DNA from: Tricholoma matsutake
Taxonomy: Eukaryota > Basidiomycota > Agaricomycetes > Agaricales > Tricholomataceae
DNA: 64,000 bases
NCBI GenBank assembly: GCA_026075535.2
Contig: AP026544.2
Coordinates: 11,160,001-11,224,000, forward strand
Direction: 5' to 3'
A program made the translations under genes and the position numbers. Shown here piece after piece: positions 23,798-34,707 of the stretch. Below the pieces are notes generated by a model, which searched no databases, had not been told where the DNA came from, and saw nothing but the letters and a program-made list of their open reading frames with translations. The number at the start of each line of letters is the position of its first letter. Position 1 is the stretch's first letter.

Positions 23798-24198
23798 TGT
23801 TAGGAAACCACCCCATTACCTAATAAACTTTCATTTTTATTTTATTATGTCGAATTACGCTACATGATGCCAAATTACGCTACACATTGATAGTGTGAGA
23901 ATTTTATTTTGCACACATCAATATGTATGCGCATGTGCGAATGCATTGGTAACAACAATGTACAATATATGTAACATAGTATATAAACCCTAAATATATG
24001 CCTAGGGGACCCCAGTTGTGTTCTCTTAGGTATTCCACCTACACTTTCAGTGTGAAAGGCCTTGTCAACAAACTCACCTATTAATAACCCCTTGCATCAA
24101 AACCATCAGTTCCCCCATCACAAGCGTGGATCCTTCCCCCTTCTTGTAGAGAGAACCCGCACAGTCTTAGCTAGCAGATAGTGGGTGTCACCCTAACA
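23798..24198 (+). repeat. 3' LTR of element B
   Basis: 401 bp, TGTTAGG...CCTAACA, followed by TAAAG, which matches the inverted flank of A at 9189-9193. Confidence 0.92.
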
Positions 24199-25375
24199 TA
24201 AAGTAGCAGGAATAAACTCAATTGAGTTAAGACCAGCTCTGACATCATCTTTTTGATTTTTTGATTATGAACAAATAATGCCAAATATTTGTAAGTATCT
24301 TTTAATAATAGACCAACAGTATACTTTTTATCTTGCAAGTTAAATCATCCAAAATGGATGAAAACTGAAGGAGATACTATATTTAGCCATGACAACAATC
24401 CCAAACAATGCCAAATACTCTCCCGATGACTGGCCAATGATGTACTTTCCCATCTGTAGTTAAATGAACCTAATCGGACAAGAAATGAGTGAGATACAAG
24501 ACTTTCATTGTAGATGTGCTAAAAAAAGCATACCCTAAAGTGGTCACGTGCGCCAAATATCGACATCTCTCGGGGGGAGAGACGTCGATATTTGGCGCAC
24601 GTGATAACTTTAGGACGCCCCCGAAGTATCATCAAATTTCAAAATTACAATACAAAGTTTGTAACTGATCAATAATAGTTTGTAATGAAACTATCAATAA
24701 CAGTTTGTAATGGATTGTATTGAAGTCAATTACTATAGGTTCTGGTAACTTAGATAGCCGGATGAGAAATTTCCTTTTATACTCAAAATCTGCATCTCGG
24801 CTAATTTTTGAGTCCCACGGTTAGTAAAGTCAATAAATTGTGTAATGGTTGCATAATGGTTGCTGAAAATTACTGACCATGGGGAAAACAGACATGGAAA
24901 AATGGTCACACTGAATTTTTTGGCAGTTCCAGGTTCTAAGAGTGAGTCTTAACTTTGTTAAGGACTTGTAATTGATTCCAGGTTTGAAGAACAAGTCTTA
25001 ACTCCATTAAGGACTTGTAAACCACTGTTTATTAATGCTATACACTATGGGGCCTGCAGAGTAGGGAACCCATCCCACATTTCACACCTTTGAATAGTGT
25101 AAATCGATATATTTATGGTATAGTTTTCATGTACTGATAAACCCCAGAATGGAATAAGTTTCATCAGGAGTTGGACTGAAAATCTACCCCTAAGAGGAGT
25201 GAAAAAGGAGGTTTTTTTCTATATGCAAGGGATGAGTCAATGGGATGAAAACCTCCCAAATTTTGCCCCCAGTTCATCCCACACCAAATTCATCCCATGG
25301 GATGGTTTTCATCTTTATATGGGCAAAAATAACACTCCTCTACATGGGCTGAATTTCATCAACTGTAAGGGCAAT
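24199..25375. other. Intergenic stretch, probable former upstream side of the Helitron
   Basis: No gene is supported. If the inversion is undone, this DNA lies directly upstream of the Helitron Rep promoter. It contains the strong hairpin at 24535-24613. A diverged motif (CATCTTTATATGGG...GAATTTCATCAACT) at about 25308-25366 recurs at about 25872-25934 on the other side of the solo LTR. Confidence 0.5.
24535..24613. repeat. 37-bp stem hairpin
   Basis: Arms 24535-24571 and 24577-24613 pair with about three mismatches around a GGGGG loop. The core CACGTGCGCCAAATATCGAC is perfectly paired and unusually rich in intact CpG for this neighbourhood. Confidence 0.88.
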
Positions 25376-25775
25376 TGTTAGGGTGACACCCACTATCTGC
25401 TAGCTAAGACCGTGCAGGTTCTCTCTACAAGAAGGGGGCAGGATCCGCACTCATGATGGGGGAATTGATGGTTTTGATGCGAGGGGTTATTAATAGGTGA
25501 GTTTGTTGAGATAGGCCTTTCACACTGAAAATGTAGGTGGAATACCTAAGAGAACACAACTGGTCCCCTAGGCATATATTTAGGGTTTATATACTATGTT
25601 ACATATATTGTACATTGTTGTTACCGATGCACTTGTACATGCACGTACATTTTGATGTGTGTGAAATAAAATTCTCACACTATCAAAGTGTAGCGTAATT
25701 TGGCGTCATGTAGTGTAATTCAACATAATAAAATAAAAATGAAAGTTTATTAGGTAATGGGGTGGTTTCCTAACA
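25376..25775 (-). mobile_element. Solo LTR of gypsy family 1
   Basis: 400 bp, TGTTAGG...CCTAACA, flanked by a perfect GCAAT duplication (25371-25375 and 25776-25780). No internal region is present. Confidence 0.93.
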
Positions 25776-26085
25776 GCAATGAAAGAAGGAATTCCCCCCC
25801 CCCCCCATTTAAGGGTGTCAAAGGGATGAATTCCTCACAGAATTTGTCCTAATTCATACCATCCCATGTTTTCATCTTTATATGGGTGAGAATAACAACC
25901 TCTACCCAGGTTGAATTTCATCAACTTTGAGAGTGGAAGAATTCATCCACCTTTATGTAGTTTTATCAACAGGTTTCATACTGCTAGCAGTGACTTTTCA
26001 ACTGTTATGGATAGTGGTCCCCCCCATTGGAAATCATTTGTTATTGGCCAAAATTCAGGTCATACATACAGAGCATGATCACATT
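25776..26085. other. Non-coding stretch with C homopolymer
   Basis: A run of about 15 C lies near 25793-25807, followed by a diverged repeat of the sequence left of the solo LTR. No gene is seen. Confidence 0.5.
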
Positions 26086-26835
26086 TCAAGCATCATCCAT
26101 ATCTGAGCTACCCCTATCCTCTTCAAATCCCTTGCCCTTGTCACCTTCATCCTCCATGTCTTCCTCCACATCCTCCACATCCCCTGCATCCCCCACATCG
26201 TCCTCTGCATTGTCCATATCCTCTGCATTGTCCCCATCCTTCTTGTCCTCATCTGTATTACTCACTATGTCACCCAAGTTTGTCATTACAGCAAAATATC
26301 CATGTTTATGGGCATAGGCACACTTGTTCTTCAGATTGGACTTAATAAATTCTTCAACCACCCAAGTTCCAACCATGCAGGAAATGCTTGAAGTAGTGGT
26401 GGCACTCTTGATCCTAGGAGATCCATCTAAGAATGAGGTAAGAAAGCAGATAAGAACATACAATTGCAATGATTTTGGCAATGACCGGCTTTGGTTGGTG
26501 GTGCCATGTAACAAAACAGTCAAGCCTGGCTGTGGCAGTTAAGTCCTGGACACAACACTACTAATCCTCAGAAAGGCTATGCGCACATGGGATCAACTTA
26601 CATGAAGGGCAGTGTCCAAATCAGTATCATCCTCAAGGCACATTGCAGTTGGTAAGTTGAATCCATTACTGGCGACACCGCTTCCTCTGGGTGGCCGTGG
26701 TATCATCATTGTGGTGTTTTCTTTAGCAGCTGCAGCCTTGCACAAGACATCGTTCTCAGCTGATGATGGTGTCAGGAATGTACAAAGGAGAAAAATGGCA
26801 ACTGCACCCTTTAGTTCCTTCAACTGAGCCTCCAA
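26086..26835 (-). pseudogene. Uncharacterised Agaricomycete-type protein, fragments
   Basis: Two minus-strand pieces. 26835-26593 has a helical N-terminus (MEAQLKELKGA) and an IPRPPRGSG...FNLPTAMCLEDD motif. 26523-26086 has a WVVEEFIKSNLKNKCAYAHKHGYF motif followed by a very acidic tail (Asp/Glu-rich, 26350-26090). The order IPRP..G..FNL..AM then W..E..K..LKN matches a large family of uncharacterised mushroom proteins that I recognise from memory only. Function is unknown. The reading frame between the pieces is broken. Confidence 0.45.
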
Positions 26836-27178
26836 GGTTTTTGCTGCTGTCCCCAGTCAAGTGTAGCACAGTAAGCAATAACGTCTCAATGCAAAATAGT
26901 GAAACACTAACCTCCCACTTTCTTTGCGAGAGAGGTCAATGCCAACTTTGCCTTACCACCTTGCTTGGATTTCTTAGACACTGAAGTTTTCACCATGAGG
27001 ATTGGTAGGTAGCAACATGCTCTTAAGGACTCAACAAAGGATAAGATCCGTGTATAGTCTATGTGCTGCAGAGGAAAACCACAAGATAAGTCTTCTGGTG
27101 CAAGGGTCAGAAAAACTAGAAGTTGAGGACCATGTTTTGTGCAGAGGACAACTTGAATGTTCCTGAAAATAATGACAG

Positions 27179-27522
27179 GATGCGATCAATGCATTCAGGG
27201 GGACACATTTCATGTAGACTGGACTTAATGTATGCAGCGGCTCATTGCTCAAGGCCAGAGCTTGTGTGTTGGGAGCAGGGGGTGCTGCAAACACAGGGAT
27301 GCAATTAACACATTCAGGGTGATGAATTTCTATAGACTAGACTTAACATACAGGTGGGAATTGTGCTCATTGCTTGGGGCTGGAGCTTGGGTGTTGGGTA
27401 AGGGAGTGGGCACAAAGCCAGTGATGCAATTGACATGTTCAGGGGATGCATTTTGCTAGACTGGATTTGGGCTCAAAGTACATGGTGACTCTCATTGCTC
27501 TAGGCTGGACCTTGGGCGAACA
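27179..27522 (+). repeat. Three diverged tandem repeats of about 100-125 bp
   Basis: Units begin near 27179, 27298 and 27422 with GATGCAATnnACA-TTCAGG, and each contains a GCTCATTGCT...GGCTGGA-CTTG block. They are well diverged from each other. The following 27523-27865 shows no gene. Confidence 0.6.
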
Positions 27523-28459
27523 ATGTTAGTTGATGGTATCAGAAGCTGACAGATGCAAATAATGTAAATGCACAGTGAGACATTACATTGCTAGCATTCC
27601 GGATCTTCAACTTGGTGTGGGTGGTCACATGGGTAGACTAATGAAACCTGCAATATATAAAGTAGGTTACAAGTCAGGAAATCCACAGCGCAATAGAATG
27701 TCCACAAACCAGAAATCCCCCCACATTTGCCCTGCTATTCACCATCATGTTGGGAGCATTATTAGCATCAGCGATGGCACCTCCGATGTTGAGGAAAGTC
27801 TGATGGAACCAGACACAGAGCTTGAAAGAGAGTATCTAAATATTCTATGCTTCATAAAAACTTGATCATGTATCTGCATGTGTCTTTCTCACCTCCTTGT
27901 GAAGACCAGACATCAGTCCATCATTCCATTGTTTTTCCTCCATCTCATGGCCAACACACAGTTCATCAGGACTGGACTCCAAGTGTTCCTCTGAGAGACT
28001 TCCTTGACCATCCTCCATCTGATGGATAACAGCCACCATGACAATTGGTCGACCATCTTTGTATTGATGGTGGATTTGGCAAACATTTTTGCCACAGTGC
28101 TCACCATCAATCACAACAAGTGGCCCATTGTCGCGCATAGGGTGAGGGTAGAGGCAAGAATCCTGATGTCTTGTAGTATGAGAACTGGATGGATAGTTGC
28201 CCAGATACTTGGAGTACATTACACTCCTCCACCTATTCCGGTCGGATTCCAGTCAGAATTTCTGGAATTCCAGTCAATTCCATTTACATATATTTTTCTC
28301 ACAATTCATAATTCCGGTCGGACTGGGGGGTCAATTTTACCTCTGGAATCCCCAGAATCTACCCAGACTCATTTTTACCTGGAATAGTCGGATCAACCGG
28401 ATGCACAGCACTAGCATAACCAGAATAACTGGAATGCATGTGCTTTCCCAAATAAAATT

Positions 28460-28540
28460 TCAACATGCAACAAGAATTGAACACTCAACCTTGGGTCTGC
28501 ACACATAACAGCACACTTAACCACTGAGCTACTAGGTCAT
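28460..28540 (-). repeat. tRNA-like module, left side of hAT copy 2
   Basis: A box at 28521-28531 and B box at 28474-28482 on the minus strand, homologous to 16402-16473. Degenerate tRNA-derived sequence. Confidence 0.6.
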
Positions 28541-28834
28541 TATTCATCTACATACATCTAATGCTTTTATTACCCAACCAAGGTGCATAGTTACAGCCAT
28601 TAACAGAATATGCACACATGCATATTGCATGACACGTGACATGTGACTGCCAGCTCACAACCACCACCACCGTCTTCAAGGCCGCCTCCTCCTCCTCTCC
28701 ACTCTACCACCACCACTGCATGTGCACCCGCCACCACCATTCCCATGCCCACTCCCACCATCACCACCACCTTCAAACGAGCCGACTGGACAGAATGCGG
28801 GCCCAAATGACACAGATTGCATCGTTTGGGCCCT

Positions 28835-29345
28835 AAGTATGTTTTTTTTTGTTTGCTTTTTGTTTTTATAAACTAACTAACCTTTTTTTAGCTTTCTAGG
28901 TTATAATCTACTAGTAACAACGCCACCACCCACAAATGAGCCAACACCTTATGTAAGTTTTTTCGCTTGGTTTTTGTTTTTATAAACTAACTAACTCATT
29001 TTTTTAGTTTTCTAGGTTATAATCTACTAGTAACGACACCACCACTCGCAAACGAACCGACGCGGGCCCAAACGATGCAGATCGCATTGTTTGGGCCCTA
29101 TGTAAGTTTTTTTCACTTGGTTTTTGTTTTTATCAACTAACTAATTGTTTTTTTAGTTTTCTAGGTTATAATCTACTAGTAACGACACCACCACCCACAA
29201 ATTAGCCAATGCGGGCCCAAACGACACAGATCATGTCGTTTGGGCCCTACGTGAGTTTTTTTCATTTGCTTTTTGTTTTTATGAACTAACTAACTTGTTT
29301 GTTTAGTTTTCTAGGTTATAATCTACTAGTAACGACACCACCACC
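28835..29345 (+). repeat. Minisatellite of about 116-150 bp units with GGGCCC palindromes
   Basis: TCTAGGTTATAATCTACTAGTAAC recurs near 28896, 29012, 29161 and 29311. Most units contain a near-palindrome AAACGATGCAGATCGCAT(C/T)GTTT flanked by GGGCCC or its equivalent, plus a T-rich stretch and CTAACTAAC. Looser relatives are in hAT copy 1 at 16735-17180. Confidence 0.75.
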
Positions 29346-29867
29346 CACAAACGAGCCAACACACCCACCCCACACCTGCGAGCCCCTGCTCGTAGGGTTG
29401 ATCGTGGGTGGAACGATGCCCAGGCACAACAACGATGACACACCACCCACCCCCAGCCTCACGAGCAACTGCTCGTGGGGTGGATCGCAGGTGGAACGAC
29501 AACGATGACAAGCCACCCACCTCCAGCCTCATGAGCAACTGCTTGTGGGGTGGATCATTGGTGGAAGGACAGACAACAGCGGGGTCACATCCCCTCCCCC
29601 TCCCCTGCACTTCGTGTGGGGAGGGATTTTTTTTGTAATTTTAATTTTTTGTACTTTTAATTATTTATTAGTATTGTGCCCCCCCTCCCCCGTTTTGCCT
29701 GGGGGAGGGTTTTTTTTCATCATTTTTGCCTCCCCCCTCGCGTTCGGCGTGAGGGGTTAGCTTTTTATGTATATAAATAAAACTCCCTTAATTAAAAATT
29801 TTTGATCTTAACTACTTCGAAAAAAATTAGAGTGTCATGAATAAACATTATATTACTAACCAATAAT

Positions 29868-29961
29868 TCTCCTGTGGCTCAACTGGTTAAGCACACATGT
29901 TTGGTTTGTCATGTGATCACTCTAATCAAGATGTCTTGAGTTCAATCCTTACTCTGCACAA
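29868..29961 (+). repeat. tRNA-like module, right side of hAT copy 2
   Basis: A box TGGCTCAACTGG (29875-29886) and B box GTTCAATCC (29940-29948), nearly identical to 18045-18138. Confidence 0.65.
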
Positions 29962-32319
29962 ATATATTTTGTAGGCACTTTGACAACTTAAGACTTGAAA
30001 TTTGACTATCCATTAGGGTATATACTCTAAGTTGAGCATCTGGAGTAACCAGAATCTGGTCGGAATAACTGGAATCCACTGGACTCCGGTGAGTCCAATT
30101 GGAATAGGTGGAGGAGTGTAAATTACTGGATACTTGCATAATTGTAACAGCCACTTCCTTATCTTTATGTTCTCCACCCATACCCAATACCTTCATTTTT
30201 GCACCAGTAAGTCACAAGTCTAGTAGAGGATGCACTGGACATTGCTGCTGTGGGGAGATAGGCAGCTGATGAGAAGAGGAAGCCAACTCAATCTCTGGGA
30301 AATCAGGGAGGGGAGTCCGTGGAGTCCATGATGATAAATTCCAAGTGGGCAATGAGAGAATGTAATTTGGCATGGGGGTACCACCATCAGCTGGGGTTTG
30401 CTGGGGTGCTGGAGCCCTCGCAGGATGTCTCAGAAGAGATTTGAATAGGTCACTTGAAGACAGGGCAAAATTGTATAAGTGGAGACCAGAACTCAAAGGA
30501 AATTAGTCACAATGCCCACTGACAGAAATTAGAGTAACATACAATACTTCCACAACATTGTTGTAGTCCAAAACCTCAGTTTTGAATGGATGGGCAGGGT
30601 TAATGTGGGTGAAATGAGTGGTCATTCTGAGGCCACTTAAATTGTCCTGCAGAGGCAGAACATCCTTGATGATTGCACAATAACCCTTCATTGGATGCTT
30701 GACCTTGCAGACAATGACTTCCGTTTTGATCCATGGCATGCACTCTGATGGATCTGATGCGACTGGATGGGTTGGGTGGGCAATGAGTGGATCTGCTGAT
30801 GTACTGCTTGACATAGACTGTTGCTTCATAAATGTGAGTGGCAGGTCGATAACCTTGACCCAATTTATATGGACATGGTGTCCCTGGTAAAAGTTGATTA
30901 GTGGTTGGTTGCAAAAGTTTGGCTGTGTACCTACCATTAGGATGTTGTGAAGCACTCTGCCATGTATGCCACCCCTTCCAACAGCTGTTATGCCACCACT
31001 TATTTTTTGGTGTTTGGACCATTCAGTGATCTGAACACTTTCAAATTCATCACCACTAATTTCTACTACCCATCCTTTTTCTCCACAGAGAGCTCCACTT
31101 ATCACATTGGCAAAGTCACTGATGGCAACATACTTTCTCAAATTGGACCAAGGGACATTCGCTATGCCCTTGCCATCCTCAAGATCCACCTCCACTGAAT
31201 GAGGATGCATGGCTTTAATAATGCCTCACTTTTCTGAGGGCTTAATGGCTACCACATGTTCACCTTCAGAAATTTCCATTCTGAAGGGCAAGGGAATGTT
31301 GTGTTCATGATGTCTGGGTGAGGGGCCTTTTTAAACTCATAAAATGTACTACTAGGCATGGAGACAGAGGTAGACAAGACTGAATGGTGGTGGAATGTCC
31401 TAACTTTGAGAGCATGCTCAAACTTATGACCCAAGATGGTCCACCACAAATTGTCCTCCCCTTTCTGGAATTGTGTGATGCCATGGTTCCTTGTAAAGTT
31501 CATCACCATGTCCTTGGTAAACAGGCGGGGGTCGGCGTGGGTCCCAGATCATTTCCTTTTCCCAGAAGAAGAACCAACCATGGGAGGGGAAGGGAGGCAA
31601 GGAACTAAAAGAAGGTTTGACCCCAGTTCTTGACAGACTGAATGTAGCCTACATCCCCTTTGTACAACCCATGGCAGATGGTAACCCAATCTCCAACAGA
31701 GGGGTACCTTTCATCATTCATCATCCATATCCAATAGCATAGTCCACTCTTCCATGTCAATTGCCCCAAAACCCTCTTGTGGATGAATAAGTTGTGGGTT
31801 AGAATGTAGCAGCTTAGACAGCACGGGTTTCATGAAGGCCTTGATATAAAACCACCTGCAAACTGAATTCCATGAGAATGCAGACCTCAACTTGTGTTCT
31901 GGTTGCACAACCCTAAACAGGTAGGCTATGGCATTGCTCTCCTTCCCTAGCTAGATATAATAAGTCAGTAGGCTATCACAAAATTGTAATGATTGAGGCT
32001 CACCGCGCAATGGACCCTCAGTAACAGATAGTCTGTGTTAGTTGGCATGTGTGAAGTGATGGCAGCCAGGGTGTCTGAGTCATTGGAATCGACATCATCG
32101 TCATATCTTGGCCACTATGCATTGAGGTTATGCGACTGTTCCAAGATTCCCAACAAGAAGTCATTCAGATCCTCCTCGCCTCAGTCAGGCAGGTTGTTCT
32201 CCAGGAGCCCTGGGGCATCTTTCAGTTGTCCAACTTGATCATCAATGAAGTTGTCTAGAATGTAAACAGATTAACGGCACTTGTAGGGAGTGCTGGAGTC
32301 AACTTACCAGGAGGTCCAT

Positions 32320-33090
32320 CTCCAGACCTGTCACTGTCCTCCTCATTGCCCACTTGAGCCTCAATGTTGAGGAAATGGTGGACCACATCTGGGACATTGT
32401 TCCTCATGGCTTCAGCAACATTCCTAAGTTTCCTATAAGCAGCTATCAGCATTTTGTATTGATTTTTATTGGATTCTTAGGCTTATTTTTTGTATTATCA
32501 TTCATTTGGCATGTACTATGTATCTACTTTACTGACTAGCAAAATGAATCAAAAGGAACTTACTCAAGGGGGGCAATGAGGAGGATGGTGGGAGCACCAA
32601 GAAAAGTTGAAGGTGGTGGTCAGGATGAAAGTGAGAAAGCATGCAAAAGCCAGCAAACAAATGTTGATATTGTTCGGAATGTTCAATCCTCAGCTATCTG
32701 GTTATGTCCTTACCCTAACATAACCAGATAGCTGAGGATTGAACATTCTGAACAATATCAACATTTGTTTGCTGGCTTTTGCATGCTTTCTCACTTTCAT
32801 CCTGACCACCACCTTCAACTTTTCTTGGTCTGCTGTCCTCCTCGTTGCCCCCCTTGAGTAAGTTCCTTTTGATTTATTTTGCTAGTCAGTAAAGTAGATA
32901 CATAGTACATGCCAAATGAATGATAATACAAAAAATAAGCCTAAGAATCCCATAAAAATCAATACAAAATGCTGATATCCACTCATAGGAGCCTTAGGAA
33001 TGTTGCCAAAGGCATGACATACAGTGTTCCACTGTTTCATTGATATCAAGGCTCAAGTTGACAATGAGGAGGACGATAACAGGTGTGGAG
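32320..33090. repeat. Long palindrome (arms about 375-390 bp) over the 5' end of the KOW gene
   Basis: 32320-32707 and 32717-33090 are inverted copies around a 9-nt spacer (CCTTACCCT). The inner ~270 bp are nearly identical; the innermost 75 bp differ at one CpG site. Similarity decays outward. The left arm covers the upstream DNA and N-terminal codons of the KOW pseudogene, so the right arm is a head-to-head duplicate of that 5' end. Confidence 0.9.
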
Positions 33091-33887
33091 AGGTATATTC
33101 TGGTGAGCTGATCCCCATGTCCCTATGAGCATGCCCACTAACATTTACTCCTCAGTCATGGCTGCTAAGTGTCTCTGTGCATGTAATTGTGGCAAGTTGG
33201 TCTTAAAGGCATCATGAGGCAGGGCAAGGTCCTTCACTTTTGATGTTGAGTATCCTTGCACAGAACCAGCCCTCAATAAGGAAGACTGGACAAAAGAAAT
33301 CATCTCGCCCTTCACTGAAGCAACAGGTCATTGGATGCTGAGCTCCTGCTCAATGAGCCCTTTTGTTAGCGGAGGACCCCATGCATAACTCTACCATGGG
33401 TGAGGATTTGACAACTATATGTCTAATGATCTCCCAGGAAATGTTGATGATCAAGGTTGTCCATCGCAGGTCATTCTGGAAGCAAATCTGGACTTGCAGA
33501 TGGGTGAGGCAGGACCATCTGGAGTCAACAATGGCTCCCCTGAACCATCGCCATCATTTGTGGCACCTACCACAAACTTCCTTGAACTTTCTATATTAGC
33601 TTTTTGAAATTATCATCTATCATCAACATTTATCAAAACTATTCTCATTCTCTACAAACCCCTCAAACATCCTCAAATGTCCTCAAACTTTCTCAGATAC
33701 CTTCAAACTTTTCTCGAAGCACTTTGCAGAGCTTTGTACACCCCCAAACTTCATTGAATCTCATCGGACCTCCTTGAACTTCATTCCCCCACCCTTGGAT
33801 GACAGCAGTGATATTTAATACCACCTTGCACCCTCCCTCTAACTTGTGTTATACCATTTGAGACCTTTTAGTGGATTTTGTTTGGGT
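33091..33887. other. Unassigned stretch with CTCAAAC-rich tract
   Basis: A short plus-strand open stretch (33419-33607) shows no recognisable domain. 33640-33790 is a low-complexity series of CCTCAAAC-like and CTTGAACTTCATT motifs. No gene is supported. Confidence 0.45.
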
Positions 33888-34112
33888 TTATGGGTTGAGT
33901 ATCATCAGAAGAATGTCCTTTGTGCATTGGATGGAAAGTGCCTGTTGGAGAAGTTGGACTTGACAGACTGGACCTTCCTTCTGGTGATGTTCCTGGAGTG
34001 TTTTCCAATTAACCTTGGGCCCCTTTGACATGTCAAGAAAAGGGTGTTTGATAGTGGCAATGCTGGATGCTAGGAAGGCATATGCAAGGCATGCATTAGA
34101 GGACCAGTTCAC
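33888..34112 (-). pseudogene. Copia-type Gag, downstream fragment
   Basis: The minus strand reads MNWSSNACLAYAFLASSI, HPFLDMSKGPKVNWKTLQEHHQKEG and QVQLLQQALS, a UBN2/Gag-like pattern of fungal Ty1/Copia elements. It is the direct continuation of the fragment at 40168-40365: removing element C and one copy of its ACGAG duplication restores a single frame. The frame ends near 33850, after which no Pol is found. Confidence 0.65.
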
Positions 34113-34115
34113 GAG

Positions 34116-34541
34116 TGTAAGGGGACTAAGGGGGTGCCCTGTGTGTTTTTCCTATTTTTTATGTTCGTCCCATATTTTTCCCCACCTCATTTCCTTCTAT
34201 TCTTCATTTTCTATGATTTTTCTGGATTTTATTACTAATTTTCCCTTGCTATCATGTTTGTATATGTTGACACTTTTATATTTAGAGGCGGAGTACCCCT
34301 TCCGACACATACCCCTTGGTATGATGTCATTCGGCGGCCTTGATCCGCCTATCTCCGCCTTTTTCTATTTTTAGGTTATATTTGATTTTTGTCGTCTTCA
34401 CATATACTGGGCATCAGCAAGGGGATCCTTAGAGTTTTCTCTTCAGATTTCCCTTTGCTAGGTGCGCCCCCAATGCCTGTATTATGTAGTATAATTTTAA
34501 CTTCGGATTTCCCTTTGCTAGAGGCTTAGGTTGCCCTTATA
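34116..34541 (+). repeat. 5' LTR of element C
   Basis: 426 bp, TGTAAGGGG...CCCTTATA (not the usual CA end). A TATA-like CATATAC at about 34401-34407 lies some 28 nt before AGAGTTTTCT (34431-34440), the predicted transcript start. Confidence 0.93.
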
Positions 34542-34543
34542 GT

Positions 34544-34553
34544 AGAAAACTCT
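34544..34553 (+). promoter_or_regulatory. Self-priming primer-binding site of element C
   Basis: AGAAAACTCT starts 2 nt after the LTR and is the exact reverse complement of 34431-34440 within the LTR. This is the same geometry as in family 1. Confidence 0.65.
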
Positions 34554-34707
34554 CCCCTAAGGCCCGAAAATCGCGAACGCGCTGCCCAAAATAGGCAGGT
34601 ACGGACTGGACGATGCTTCCCAAAGCTCCACAGAGTCCCTACACACCGTTCCAGATACTCTCGCCTTTATTGCGCCGCCATTTTCGCCAAACGCGCTCCC
34701 TAGTGAC

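Larger units (their letters stand above)
14637..24198 (+). mobile_element. Ty3/gypsy chromovirus B (family 1), with three nested insertions
   Basis: 9562 bp between matching LTRs. Without the inserts it is about 6.2 kb, like element A, to which it is clearly homologous. Insertions: solo LTR of family 2 (15189-15614), hAT element (16144-18737) and a second solo LTR (18935-19299), all in the leader or gag. Flanks are GCACC on the left and TAAAG on the right; they do not match each other, but each matches a flank of A inverted. Confidence 0.92.
28212..30128. mobile_element. Non-autonomous hAT-type element, copy 2
   Basis: 1917 bp with a perfect 8-bp duplication GATACTTG (28204-28211 and 30129-30136). 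Inverted ends are GAGTACATTACACTCCTCC on the left and, from the right end, CAGTAATTTACACTCCTCC. Same family as 16144-18737, sharing the tRNA-like modules, hairpin-T units and Pro-rich-looking CCACC tracts. It lacks the 20-bp array but has its own ~116-150 bp tandem repeats. It is inserted in the KOW pseudogene. Confidence 0.9.
27866..32440 (-). pseudogene. Spt5-like KOW-domain protein gene, split by a hAT element
   Basis: Relative of the Spt5 transcription elongation factor, of the kind expanded in mushrooms. The minus strand shows, in order: an acidic start (FLNIEAQVGNEEDSD, about 32400-32310, and DNFIDD near 32240); an NGN-like part (RSAFSWNSVCRWFYIKA, 31908-31714); a segment at 31509-31249; KOW-like EGEHVV..KPSEK-stop-GIIKAM (about 31270-31210) and ALCGEKGWVVEISGD (about 31095); a further KOW-like unit (VKHPMKGYCAIIKDV, about 30690-30650); and a Pro-rich part (30496-30212). 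After the hAT insert comes a C-terminal segment (NGPLVVIDGEHCGK, 28219-27866). TGA stops at 31226-31228 and 30212-30214 sit where relatives have Arg. Assignment rests on remembered family patterns. Confidence 0.65.

Noticed and set aside
2448..24198. A and B as simple insertions, each lacking a duplication because of deletion
   Set aside because: Both missing duplications reappear exactly when the intervening DNA is inverted, and the Helitron frame is restored.
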